NCBI GenBank assembly: GCA_015075165.1
Contig: JABTUY010000002.1
Coordinates: 62,001-126,000, forward strand
Length of the DNA: 64,000 nucleotides
Direction: 5' to 3'
From: Ideonella sp.
GTDB taxonomy: Bacteria; Pseudomonadota; Gammaproteobacteria; Burkholderiales; Burkholderiaceae_C
Made by a program: the position numbers and the translations under genes. Below, piece after piece: positions 37,212 to 45,398 of this stretch. Under the pieces are notes generated by a model. The model worked only from the letters and a program-made list of their open reading frames with translations. It ran no database searches and was not told the origin of the DNA. Positions within the stretch are counted from its first letter, which is position 1; each line of letters opens with the position of its first letter.

Positions 37212-38048
37212 ATGGGAGACTCGCTGCCCATGGCTTCACGCAATTGGGGTGGTGTCGATGCCCGCGCGCTGGTGCGCGTGCACGGCGTGCTGACCGACAT
37301 CGACGACACGCTGACGCGCGACGGCGCGATCGAGCCGGCCGCGCGCGCGGCGCTGCGCCGGCTGGCCGCGGCGCAGCTGCCGGTGATCGCCATCACCGGC
37401 CGGCCGATGGGCTGGAGCGAGCCGTTCGTGCGCGACGGCACGCTCGACGCGATCGTGGCCGAGAACGGCGCGGTGGCGCTGTTCCGCGAGCGCGGCGGCG
37501 TGCGCATCGAGTACGGGCAGGACGAGGCCACGCGCCGCGCCAACGCCGTGCGGCTGCAGCAGGTGGCGCTGCAGGTGCGCCGCGAGGTGCCCGGCGCCAT
37601 GCTGGCGCGCGACAGCGCCGGCCGCGTGACCGACATCGCCGTCGACCACAGCGAGTTCGCGCACCTCGATGCAGCCGCCATCGAGCGCGTGGTGGCGATC
37701 ATGCGCGGCGCAGGCATGAACGCCACCGTCAGTTCGATCCACGTCAACGGCTGGTTCGGCGCGCACACCAAGCTCAGCGGCGCGCGCTGGATCGTGCAGC
37801 GGCTGTTCGGCCGCGCGCTCGACGCCGAGCGCGAGTGCTGGGTCTATGTCGGCGACTCGACCAACGATCAGGAGATGTTCGCGCACTTCCCGTTGAGCGT
37901 CGGCGTGGCCAACCTGATGCGTTTCGCCGACCGCCTCACCGTATGGCCGGCGTACCTCACCGCCGGCGAGCGCGGCAGCGGCTTCGCCGAGGTGGCCGAC
38001 GCGCTGATCGCGGCGCGCGCGGGTGCCCGGGCCGAGGACGCCGGGTGA
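37212..38048 (+). CDS. HAD-superfamily phosphatase (Cof-like, class IIB)
   Basis: A 278-residue HAD phosphatase. Motif I is LTDIDDTLTRDG near residue 27, motif II IAITGRPMGWS, and the motif IV region WVYVGDSTNDQEMFAHFP. The insertion between motifs II and III, starting ENGAVALFRERGG, places it in the HAD-IIB (Cof/trehalose-phosphatase-like) type; the true substrate is unknown. The start is ATG 37212 or 37230. It is divergent from ahcY; the 3' end lies in the inverted repeat shared with the YcaQ-like gene. Confidence 0.85.
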   Translation: MGDSLPMASRNWGGVDARALVRVHGVLTDIDDTLTRDGAIEPAARAALRRLAAAQLPVIAITGRPMGWSEPFVRDGTLDAIVAENGAVALFRERGGVRIEYGQDEATRRANAVRLQQVALQVRREVPGAMLARDSAGRVTDIAVDHSEFAHLDAAAIERVVAIMRGAGMNATVSSIHVNGWFGAHTKLSGARWIVQRLFGRALDAERECWVYVGDSTNDQEMFAHFPLSVGVANLMRFADRLTVWPAYLTAGERGSGFAEVADALIAARAGARAEDAG

Positions 38049-38133
38049 CCGGCTGACGCAGGTAGAAGGAGGAGCGTTCGGGCTGCGTCAGCAGGCTGAG
38101 CGCGGGGGGGCACGGAGTCAGCCGGTCACCCGG
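38041..38133. terminator. Convergent terminator region with competing hairpins
   Basis: A perfect 17 bp inverted repeat, CCGGGTGACCGGCTGAC at 38041-38057 and its complement at 38117-38133, encloses the gap between the two convergent genes and overlaps the last codons of both. A nested perfect 10 bp pair (GCTGACGCAG at 38052-38061, CTGCGTCAGC at 38083-38092) shares bases with it, so two alternative structures are possible. Likely a bidirectional terminator; no strong T-run is seen. Confidence 0.55.
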
Positions 38134-39262
38134 TGGCCTCGGCCTCGCGCAGATGGGCAAAGGGAGGGAGCCCAAGAAACCGGTGCAACCGGTGCAGCTC
38201 GTCGTCCATCGCGCGCGCGAACGCGGCATCGCCGCGTCGTGACGGCCCGGCAAAGCCGACCTCGACGCGCATCGCGCCGGCATCCACCGCCACGTTGGCC
38301 CAGCCCACCACCTGCTCGCGCCACAGCAGCGGCAGCGCGTAGTGGCCCATCGTGCGCTTGGCCGCCGGCGTGTACGCCTCGAAGCGGTACGGCCAGCCCC
38401 AGAAGCGCTCGAAGCGCAGCCGGTCCCACACCAGCGGGTCGAACGGTGCCAGCAGCCACACGCGGTCGTCGGCCGGCGCAGGCGCCGCGGCCGGGTCTTC
38501 GCCGGCCGGCCAGTACCAGTCGAGGCCGTCGACCCGTGCGTGCGCGAGCCGCTGCTTCGCATGCGCCAGCGCGCGCGCGCGATCGCCCGCCCACTGCGGC
38601 GCGGCGGCGCGCAGCCGGTGCACCAGCTGGCCCAGCGTGGGCGCCGGCAGCGGCGCATAGGCGGCGACGATCACATCGACCAGCGCATCCATGCGCGCGC
38701 GGCACTCGGCCTTGTCGGCCGGCACGGCCCACGGCGCGCGCGCCGCGTACACGCGCGTGCCGGCGTCGCGCCGCGCCACGCGCAGCAGGCCGCGGTAGTG
38801 CAGGCCGTCAAGCAGTTCGGTGCTGGCGTTGCTCGAGCCGCCGAACCAGTTGGTGACCTTGCCGTGGTCGAAGCGCGCATCGACCTCGCGCGGGTGCACG
38901 GCGCCGCGCTCGCGCACGAACGCCAGCACCGCATCGGCCCTGGCCTGCCGCGCCGGGCCCCAGCGCACGCGCGCCACGCGCGGGTGCATCAGCGCATGGT
39001 GCCGGGCGCCGAGGAAGCCGTAGTTGACGAAGAAGTCTTCCTCGATGCCGAGCTCGGCATAGCGCCGCTCGAGGTCGCCGGCGACGTAGCCGGCCACCCG
39101 GTGGCGCAGCGTGAGGTCTTGCGCGCGCGCCGGCGCGCGCAGCGGGTCGGCCTGCACGAAGGCCAGCCGCTGCAGCGCCAGCGGCAGCGTGGTGGGGGCG
39201 AACAGGCTGCGCGCGAGCGCGTGGCGGCGCAGTGCCTGGAGCGTTGGGTCGGAGCGGGCCAT
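38126..39262 (-). CDS. Winged-helix protein, YcaQ-like (crosslink repair DNA glycosylase family)
   Basis: A 378-residue protein of the YcaQ/AlkZ family. The segments QALRRHALARSLF and RLAFVQADPLRAPARAQDL, then GVHPREVDARFDHGKVTNWFGGSSNAS are typical, and the C-terminal half carries LLAPFDPLVWDR and FEAYTPAAKR. Enzymes of this family remove crosslinked or alkylated bases. The start 39262 (MARSDPT) is favoured because the upstream extension is Arg-rich. The stop lies in the inverted repeat shared with the HAD gene. Confidence 0.85.
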   Translation of the reverse strand: MARSDPTLQALRRHALARSLFAPTTLPLALQRLAFVQADPLRAPARAQDLTLRHRVAGYVAGDLERRYAELGIEEDFFVNYGFLGARHHALMHPRVARVRWGPARQARADAVLAFVRERGAVHPREVDARFDHGKVTNWFGGSSNASTELLDGLHYRGLLRVARRDAGTRVYAARAPWAVPADKAECRARMDALVDVIVAAYAPLPAPTLGQLVHRLRAAAPQWAGDRARALAHAKQRLAHARVDGLDWYWPAGEDPAAAPAPADDRVWLLAPFDPLVWDRLRFERFWGWPYRFEAYTPAAKRTMGHYALPLLWREQVVGWANVAVDAGAMRVEVGFAGPSRRGDAAFARAMDDELHRLHRFLGLPPFAHLREAEATG

Positions 39263-39341
39263 CCGCCGATCATGCCCAACCGGGCATCGCCGCTGACGGT
39301 CGGCACCGGTGCACAACACCGATCGCCGACAATCGCCCGCG

Positions 39342-40010
39342 ATGGACGAGCCAGCTGCCGCAACGCTCACGCCCGCGCAACTGCGCGCGCAGCTGGCGCG
39401 CCACGCGGTGCGCGCCATCGAGCCCGCCGGCCGCCGCCGCGCCGCGGTAGCGGTGGCCGTCACCGAGGCCGGCCTCGGTGCCGAAGTGCCCGGCACACCG
39501 GTGCTTGCGCAATGGAGTCAAGAGCCCGCGCTGCTGCTCACGCGCCGCGCCGAGAGCCTGAGTGCGCACGCCGGCCAGTGGGCGCTGCCCGGCGGCCGCA
39601 TCGACGGCCGCGAGACGCCCGAGGCCGCCGCGCTGCGCGAGCTGATCGAAGAAGTGGGCCTCGCGCTCGCCGCCGATGCGGTGCTCGGCCGGCTCGACGA
39701 CTACGCCACGCGCTCGGGCTACGTGATCACACCGATCGTCGTCTGGGCCGGCGCGGCGCGCGAACTCACGCCCAACCCGGCCGAGGTGGCGGGCATCCAC
39801 CGCATTCCGGCCCGCGAGCTGCTGCGTGCCGACGCGCCGATCCTCAACCAGGTGAAGGGCGCCGCGCACCCGGTGCTGCGCATGCCGATCGGCACGGGCT
39901 GGATCGCGGCGCCGACGGCGGCGTTTCTGTACCAGTTTCGCGAGTGGTGCCTGCTCGAGCGCGACACGCGCGTGGCGCACTTCGATCAACCGTACTTTGC
40001 CTGGAGGTGA
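39342..40010 (+). CDS. CoA-pyrophosphatase-like NUDIX hydrolase
   Basis: A 222-residue NUDIX protein of the NudL/CoA type. The region LLLTRRAESLSAHAGQWALPGGRIDGRETPEAAALRELIEEVGL contains the NUDIX box, with GX5EX7REUXEEXG intact, and the preceding HAGQ is typical of CoA-diphosphatases. Start ATG 39342 (MDEPAAA) directly follows a short gap after the divergent YcaQ-like gene. It probably hydrolyses CoA or related diphosphates. The MBL gene follows within 5 bp. Confidence 0.88.
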   Translation: MDEPAAATLTPAQLRAQLARHAVRAIEPAGRRRAAVAVAVTEAGLGAEVPGTPVLAQWSQEPALLLTRRAESLSAHAGQWALPGGRIDGRETPEAAALRELIEEVGLALAADAVLGRLDDYATRSGYVITPIVVWAGAARELTPNPAEVAGIHRIPARELLRADAPILNQVKGAAHPVLRMPIGTGWIAAPTAAFLYQFREWCLLERDTRVAHFDQPYFAWR

Positions 40011-40015
40011 GCCCG

Positions 40016-40945
40016 GTGCATGCGGCGCTGAACGGCCTCACGGTGCTCGAACGCGGCTGGCTGTCGAGCAACAACGTGCTGATCCACGCCGCGCCGGGCG
40101 AGCCCGGCGCCGTGCTGGTCGACAGCGGCCACGTGGTGCACGCCGAGCAGACGGTGGCGCTGGTGCGCCACGCGCTGCGCGCCGGCGAGCCGCTGGTGCG
40201 CGTGGTCAACACCCACCTGCACAGCGACCACTGCGGCGGCAATGCCGCGCTGCAGCGCGCGTTCGGCGTGCCGGTCGTCGTGCCGCCGGGCCATGCCGAC
40301 GCGGTGGCGGCGTGGGACACGATGCGCCTCACGCACGGCAGCACCGGCCAGCGCAGCGAGCGCTTCACGCATGCCGGCACGCTGGCGCCGGGCCAGCACT
40401 TCATGGCCGGTGCCAGGCGCTGGGATGCGCTGGCCGCGCCCGGCCACGACCCGCACTCGCTGCTGCTGTTCGACGCGCAGCACGGCGTGCTGCTGTCGGC
40501 CGATGCGCTGTGGCAGCACGGCTTCGGCGTGGTGTTTCCCGAGGTCGCGGGCGAGCCCGGCTTCGACGACGTGAGCCGCACGCTCGACGCGATCGCGCGG
40601 CTGCCGGTGCAGATGGTGGTGCCCGGCCACGGCGCGCCGTTCACCGACGTGACCGCCGCGCTGGCGCGCGCGCGTGCGCGGCTCGACGGTTTTCGCGCCG
40701 ACCCGCAGCGCCATGCGCGCCACGCGGTCAAGGTGATGATCAAGTACCACGTGATGGAGGAGCAACGCGTCGGCCACGCGGCGCTGCTGCAGTGGGTGGC
40801 CAGCACGCCGTTCCTGCTCGATGCGTGGCGGCGCTTCGGCACCGCGGGTGCGCCCACCCCGGCGGCGTGGTGCGCCGCGTTCGTCGACGAGCTGGTCGCA
40901 CAGGGGGCGCTGGGGCGCGAGGGGGAGGTGGTGGTCGACCGGTAG
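40016..40945 (+). CDS. Metallo-beta-lactamase-fold hydrolase
   Basis: A 309-residue MBL-fold protein. The metal motif is NTHLHSDHCGG (THxHxDH), with the later His of APGHDPHS and Asp/His of SADALWQHGF and PGHGAPFTD. The family hydrolyses thioesters, esters or other bonds; members of this branch are often annotated as MBL hydrolases of unknown substrate. GTG 40016 is chosen because GGAGG at 40003-40007 lies 8 bp upstream. It starts 5 bp after the NUDIX stop, so the two are coexpressed. It ends just before the addiction/defence island. Confidence 0.85.
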   Translation: MHAALNGLTVLERGWLSSNNVLIHAAPGEPGAVLVDSGHVVHAEQTVALVRHALRAGEPLVRVVNTHLHSDHCGGNAALQRAFGVPVVVPPGHADAVAAWDTMRLTHGSTGQRSERFTHAGTLAPGQHFMAGARRWDALAAPGHDPHSLLLFDAQHGVLLSADALWQHGFGVVFPEVAGEPGFDDVSRTLDAIARLPVQMVVPGHGAPFTDVTAALARARARLDGFRADPQRHARHAVKVMIKYHVMEEQRVGHAALLQWVASTPFLLDAWRRFGTAGAPTPAAWCAAFVDELVAQGALGREGEVVVDR

Positions 40946-40987
40946 CGCAGACGGTTCACCCGCGTCGCGCGGTGGGCCCATCCGCAA

Positions 40988-41005
40988 GTAGCACAGCTGT
41001 GCTAC
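40988..41005. promoter_or_regulatory. parDE operator (18 bp palindrome)
   Basis: GTAGCACAGCTGTGCTAC is a perfect 18 bp palindrome 43 bp before the parD start. Ribbon-helix-helix antitoxins of the ParD type repress their own operon by binding such sequences. A weak -10-like TACTCT overlaps its right edge, suggesting direct promoter blocking. Confidence 0.6.
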
Positions 41006-41048
41006 TCTGGTCGCAGGCGCCACCGATTCTGCTGCGAGGGACACCTGC

Positions 41049-41333
41049 ATGAGCACCACCACGATCCGCCTGTCCGACGAGCTGAAGGCCCGGCTTGCCG
41101 AGGCGGCGCAGGCCGAGGGCGTGACCGCGCATGCCTTCATCGTCGATGCGATCCGGCTGCGCACGGCGCAGTCCGAGGCGCGGCGCGATTTCGTGCAGGA
41201 AGCCCAGCACCGGCTGGCGGAGATGGACCGCACCGGTCTCGCGGTGCCGTGGGACGAGGCGCGCCGTTACCTGGTTGCGCGCGCCGCCGGCCAGAAGGCC
41301 GCGCGGCCCAGGGCCCGCAAGCTCAAGCGCTGA
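41049..41333 (+). CDS. parD: ParD-type antitoxin (ribbon-helix-helix)
   Basis: A 94-residue antitoxin. The N-terminal ribbon-helix-helix domain reads MSTTTIRLSDELKARLAEAAQAEGVTAHAFIVDAI, typical of ParD/CopG-like repressors; the C-terminal tail (KAARPRARKLKR) is basic and disordered-looking. It neutralises the ParE encoded 3 bp downstream and represses the operon through the palindrome at 40988. GAGGG lies about 10 bp before the ATG. Confidence 0.85.
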   Translation: MSTTTIRLSDELKARLAEAAQAEGVTAHAFIVDAIRLRTAQSEARRDFVQEAQHRLAEMDRTGLAVPWDEARRYLVARAAGQKAARPRARKLKR

Positions 41334-41335
41334 GC

Positions 41336-41623
41336 GTGGCGCGCATCGAGCTGTCGCCGCGGGCGATCGACGATCTCGACCGCATCCTGGCGCACCTCGT
41401 CGAGCACGGCGTGGCCGATGCCGGCGAACGCGTGGCCGACATCGTGGCGGCGCTCGACGTGCTCGAACGCAACCCGATGATCGGCCGCCCGGCCGAGCCG
41501 GGTCTGCGCGAGCTGGTGATCGGCCGCGGTTCGCGTGGCTATGTGGCGCTGTACGCGTATGCCGCCGACCGCGAGCGGGTAAGGATCGTGGCGGTGCGCG
41601 GGCAGCGCGAGGCGGGGTACTGA
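41336..41623 (+). CDS. parE: ParE/RelE-type toxin
   Basis: A 95-residue toxin. The GTG start at 41336 directly follows the parD stop; the sequence VARIELSPRAIDDLDRILAHLV opens the RelE/ParE fold, and IGRGSRGYVALYAYAADRERVRIVAVRGQREAGY carries the C-terminal beta-strand region. ParE toxins inhibit DNA gyrase; other members of the fold cleave mRNA. Assignment as ParE rests on the partner. The MmeI-like gene follows with an 86 bp gap. Confidence 0.85.
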   Translation: MARIELSPRAIDDLDRILAHLVEHGVADAGERVADIVAALDVLERNPMIGRPAEPGLRELVIGRGSRGYVALYAYAADRERVRIVAVRGQREAGY

Positions 41624-41709
41624 GTGCCCCCGGGGCCGGACAGCGCCCGAGCCCGGGCCCCGTGCTCAAATCGCGCCCGCAACCGATCGGCCCAGGAGGT
41701 GTGAACCGA

Positions 41710-44628
41710 ATGCAGGCAGCGGAGTTCGTTCGCAAGTGGCAGGCGGGGTCGAGCGCCGACCAGCTCAACGAACGCGCCGGCGCGCAGCCGCACTTCATCG
41801 ACCTGTGCCGCGTGCTCGGCGTGCCCGAGCCCGACGACCCCGGCGCCTACTGCTTCGAGCGCGGCCTCAGCAAGACCGGCAGCGCCGCCGGCCGCACCGA
41901 CGGCTTTGCCGACGTGTGGAAGCGCGGCCACTTCGCGTGGGAGTACAAGGCGCCGGGCAAGAGCCTGGAGGGCGCGCTCAAGCAGCTGATGATGTACGCG
42001 CTGCCGCTCGAGAACCCGCCGCTGCTGGTGGTGAGCGACCGCCGCCAGATCGAGGTGCACACGCACTTCACCGGCACGCCGAGCGAGCGGCACGCGTTTG
42101 CGCTCAGCGAGCTCGTGCGGCCCGAGGTGCAGCAGCGCCTGCGCGCGCTGTGGCTCGACCCCGACGCCTACAGACCGAAGCGCAGCAACCGCGACATCAC
42201 CGAAGACGCCGCGCGCACCTTTGCCGCCACCGCCGAGCGGCTGCGCGCGGCCGGCGTGGCGCCCGCGGCGGCGAGCCACTTTCTCACGCAGTGCCTGTTC
42301 TGCTTCTTTGCCGAAGACGTGGGCCTGCTGCCGTCGCGGCTGTTCGAGCGCCTGGTGGGCGCCGCGGTCGCGCCCGAGGCGCTGCGCGCGCAGCTGAGCA
42401 AGCTGTTCGAGTCGATGCGCGACGGCGGCCTGTTCGGCGTCGACGCGGTGCCGTGGTTCAACGGCGGCCTGTTCCAGGCCGTCGATGTGCCGCCGCTGGC
42501 CGCCGCCGATGTGGCCGCGCTCAAGGCCGCCAGCGCGCTGAACTGGAGCGCCATCGACCCCAGCATCTTCGGCACGCTGTTCGAGCGCGGGCTCGACCCG
42601 GCCAAGCGCAGCCAGCTCGGCGCGCACTACACCGACCCGCAGACCATCCTGCGGCTGGTGGAGCCGGTGGTGCAGCGGCCGCTGCTGGCGCAGTGGCGCG
42701 AGCGCAAGGTGGCGATCGAGAAGGCGCTCGCCAGGAGCAAGAAGTACCAGGACAAGGCCTGGCGCGACGCGCAAGCCGGCTTCGTCGGGTTCGTCGAGCA
42801 ACTGGGCGCGTACCGCGTGCTCGACCCGGCGTGCGGCAGCGGCAACTTCCTGTACCTGGCGCACAAGAGCCTGAAGGACATCGAGCACCAGGTGAACCTG
42901 GAGGCCGAGGAGCTGGGCCTCAATCGCCAGCACGACACCACCGGCCCGCACAACGTGCTGGGCATCGAGCTCAACGAGTACGCCGCCGAGCTGGCGCGCG
43001 TGACGGTGTGGATCGGCGAGCTGCAGTGGCGCATCCAGCGCGGCTACGGCTTCAAGACGCAGCCGGTGCTGGAGCCGCTCGATCACATCGAGTGCCGCGA
43101 TGCGCTGCTGAACGCCGACGGCAGCGAGGCGCGCTGGCCGAAGGCGGATGCGGTGGTGGGGAATCCGCCGTTCGTGGGTGACAAGCGCATGTTTGCCGAG
43201 CTCGGGCGCGAGTACACCCACCGGTTGCGCAGCGCATACACCGGCCGCGTTCCGGGCGGAGCAGATCTCGTTTGCTACTGGTTCGAGCAAGCACGAGCAC
43301 AGATCGCGCGTGGGGCGCTGGAGCGGGCAGGCTTCGTGGCGACCAATTCGATCCGGGGTGGCCGCAATCGCGCGGTGCTGGAGAATATTGCGGCTGCATC
43401 ACGAATCTTCGAGGCGTGGAGCGACGAGCCGTGGATCAACGACGGCGCAGCGGTGCGGGTCTCGCTCGTGGCGTTTGGAACGTCTGCGCAACCGGCACGA
43501 CTGGATGGCGTTGATGTCGAGGCCATTTCGCCCGACCTGTCTGACGGGCATACCGGCGGGCAGGCAGACCTCACTCGCGCCAGCCCTCTGCTCGCCAATG
43601 CCGACACCTCGTATCTCGGCATCCAGAAGACCGGCCCGTTCGAGATTCCGGGCGATGTGGCGCGTGGGTGGCTGGCTCTGCCCAACCCCAACGGGCGGCC
43701 GAACAGCGACGTGGTGCGACCGTGGTTCAACGGCCTGGATGTGACCCGACGCAACCGCGACATGTGGATCGTCGACTTCGGTGCCGACATGGCGCGCGAC
43801 AGCGCCAGTCTGTACGAACAGCCGTTCCTGCATTTGCAGACACACGTGCAGCCCACGCGAACCGGCAAGCGCGAAGCGCGCACCAACGAGCAATGGTGGC
43901 TCTATCAGTGGTCTCGACCGCTGATGCGCGCCGCGATCAAAGGGTTGCAGCGCTGCGTCGCCACACCGGAGGTTTCCAAGCACAGGGTCTTCGTCTGGCT
44001 CGCGAAGGCGGTCATTGCCGACAAGAACCTCAGCATCGTGGCGCGTGAGGACGACACCACGTTCGGCATCCTGCACGGGCGCATGCACGAGCTGTGGTCG
44101 CTGCGGATGTGCACGTGGCTCGGCAAGGGCAACGACCCGCGCTACACACCGACCACCTGCTTCGAAACCTTCCCCTTTCCCACCGGCCTGACGCCGGCCG
44201 ACACCGCGCACCAGCGCACCGAGGCGCTGCCCGACGGCGCGCTGGTGCCGGCCGACCTGCCCGCACCGGTGCGCGCGCACGCCGAAGCGATCGCGCGCGC
44301 CGCGCGGCGCCTCGTCGAATTGCGCGATGCCTGGCTCAACCCGCCGCAGTGGACCGAGCGCATCCCCGAGGTGGTGCCGCTGGGCCTGCAGCGCTCGCCG
44401 TACCCCGACCGCATCGTCGCCAAGGCGGGCTTCGAGAAGGAAGTTGCCAAGCGCACGCTGACCAACCTGTACAACCAGCGCCCGGCCTGGCTGGCGCAGG
44501 CGCACGCGGCGCTCGACACCGCGGTGGCCGCCGCCTACGGCTGGGCCGACTACACGCCGGCGCTGGCCGACGACGAGATCCTGCGGCGGTTGCTGGCGTT
44601 GAACCTGGAGCGCAGCGGCAAGACTTGA
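41710..44628 (+). CDS. MmeI-like single-chain restriction-modification enzyme (type IIG/IIL)
   Basis: A 972-residue fused endonuclease-methyltransferase. The N-terminal nuclease has the ExK of a PD-(D/E)XK site (E78-Y79-K80 in FAWEYKAPGK). The helical spacer follows, then the gamma-class adenine methyltransferase: motif X-like GAHYTDPQTI, motif I DPACGSGNF from D372, motif IV NPPF at 485-488. The specificity domain occupies about residues 490-810, ending at CFETFPFP (from 817). AGGAGG at 41694-41699 is 10 bp before ATG 41710. The specificity segment has lower GC than both flanks. The recognition site is not readable. Confidence 0.88.
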   Translation: MQAAEFVRKWQAGSSADQLNERAGAQPHFIDLCRVLGVPEPDDPGAYCFERGLSKTGSAAGRTDGFADVWKRGHFAWEYKAPGKSLEGALKQLMMYALPLENPPLLVVSDRRQIEVHTHFTGTPSERHAFALSELVRPEVQQRLRALWLDPDAYRPKRSNRDITEDAARTFAATAERLRAAGVAPAAASHFLTQCLFCFFAEDVGLLPSRLFERLVGAAVAPEALRAQLSKLFESMRDGGLFGVDAVPWFNGGLFQAVDVPPLAAADVAALKAASALNWSAIDPSIFGTLFERGLDPAKRSQLGAHYTDPQTILRLVEPVVQRPLLAQWRERKVAIEKALARSKKYQDKAWRDAQAGFVGFVEQLGAYRVLDPACGSGNFLYLAHKSLKDIEHQVNLEAEELGLNRQHDTTGPHNVLGIELNEYAAELARVTVWIGELQWRIQRGYGFKTQPVLEPLDHIECRDALLNADGSEARWPKADAVVGNPPFVGDKRMFAELGREYTHRLRSAYTGRVPGGADLVCYWFEQARAQIARGALERAGFVATNSIRGGRNRAVLENIAAASRIFEAWSDEPWINDGAAVRVSLVAFGTSAQPARLDGVDVEAISPDLSDGHTGGQADLTRASPLLANADTSYLGIQKTGPFEIPGDVARGWLALPNPNGRPNSDVVRPWFNGLDVTRRNRDMWIVDFGADMARDSASLYEQPFLHLQTHVQPTRTGKREARTNEQWWLYQWSRPLMRAAIKGLQRCVATPEVSKHRVFVWLAKAVIADKNLSIVAREDDTTFGILHGRMHELWSLRMCTWLGKGNDPRYTPTTCFETFPFPTGLTPADTAHQRTEALPDGALVPADLPAPVRAHAEAIARAARRLVELRDAWLNPPQWTERIPEVVPLGLQRSPYPDRIVAKAGFEKEVAKRTLTNLYNQRPAWLAQAHAALDTAVAAAYGWADYTPALADDEILRRLLALNLERSGKT

Positions 44629-44663
44629 CGTGCATTCGTCGCCCTGCTGCGGATAATCGCGCC

Positions 44664-45002
44664 ATGGCTGCGCTGGCCCAACCGCTGATCGACCATCACG
44701 ACGCCATCGTGCGGCTGTGTCGTGCCTATGGCGTCGAGCGCCTGGAGGTGTTCGGCTCGGCGGCCGACGGCCGGTTCGATCCGGCGCGCAGCGATTTCGA
44801 TTTCATCGTTCGGCTCGCGCCGCGGCCTGAGGCGTCTCTGGCGCGCCGCTTTCTGGGGTTCGTCGAAGGGCTCGAAGCACTGCTCGGTCGCCCGGTGGAC
44901 GTGTTGTCCGACGGGCCGATCGAGAACCCGTACCTGCGCCGGGCGGTGGACGCCTCGCGTCGAACCCTGCATGACGAACCGGCTGCCAAAGCACCTGCAT
45001 GA
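44664..45002 (+). CDS. mntA: MNT-domain antitoxin (MntA-like nucleotidyltransferase)
   Basis: A 112-residue minimal nucleotidyltransferase. The signature LEVFGSAADGRFDPARSDFDFIVRL carries GS and the DxD metal pair. In MNT-HEPN pairs it AMPylates and neutralises the HEPN toxin. ATG 44664 is 35 bp after the restriction enzyme, suggesting cotranscription. The 3' end overlaps the downstream HEPN gene by 32 bp in another frame. Confidence 0.9.
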   Translation: MAALAQPLIDHHDAIVRLCRAYGVERLEVFGSAADGRFDPARSDFDFIVRLAPRPEASLARRFLGFVEGLEALLGRPVDVLSDGPIENPYLRRAVDASRRTLHDEPAAKAPA

Positions 45003-45321
45003 CGCGCTGACGGCGGCGCGGCGTGCCACCGAGTTCCTCGGCGTGCTCGATCTGGATTCCTATCGAGCGAACGCGCTCGTGCGCTCGGCCGTCGAGCGGC
45101 AGCTCGAGATCCTTGGCGAGGCGGGCAAGCGTGCGCTCGACGAGGAGTCGGCGCTGCGAAGCCGGATTCCCGATCTCGAACTTGCGATCGGGCTGCGCAA
45201 CCGGCTCATCCATGGGTACGACCGCGTCCTGCACGGCGTGGTGGTCGACACGGTTCGCCGGGATCTGCCGCGGCTGATCGAGGCGCTGGAGTCGGAGCTG
45301 AAGCGGTTTCCGCTGGAGTGA
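44971..45321 (+). CDS. hepT: HEPN-domain toxin (HepT-like, DUF86)
   Basis: A 116-residue HEPN protein with the catalytic RX4HXY motif in full: RNRLIHGY near residue 81. The upstream helices include YRANALVRSAVERQLEILGEAGKRAL. HEPN toxins are RNases that act in abortive infection or addiction. Start ATG 44971 (MTNRLPKHL) lies inside mntA and gives the canonical overlap for these pairs. The 3' end is followed by the degenerate stem CAACGGGCGACTTGCGTTG. Confidence 0.9.
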   Translation: MTNRLPKHLHDALTAARRATEFLGVLDLDSYRANALVRSAVERQLEILGEAGKRALDEESALRSRIPDLELAIGLRNRLIHGYDRVLHGVVVDTVRRDLPRLIEALESELKRFPLE

Positions 45322-45398
45322 AGGCGACAACGGGCGACTTGCGTTGCCGATGAAGAAATCTTGCGGCGGCCTTGGCCGTTGAAGCCGGGGCGAGCGCG

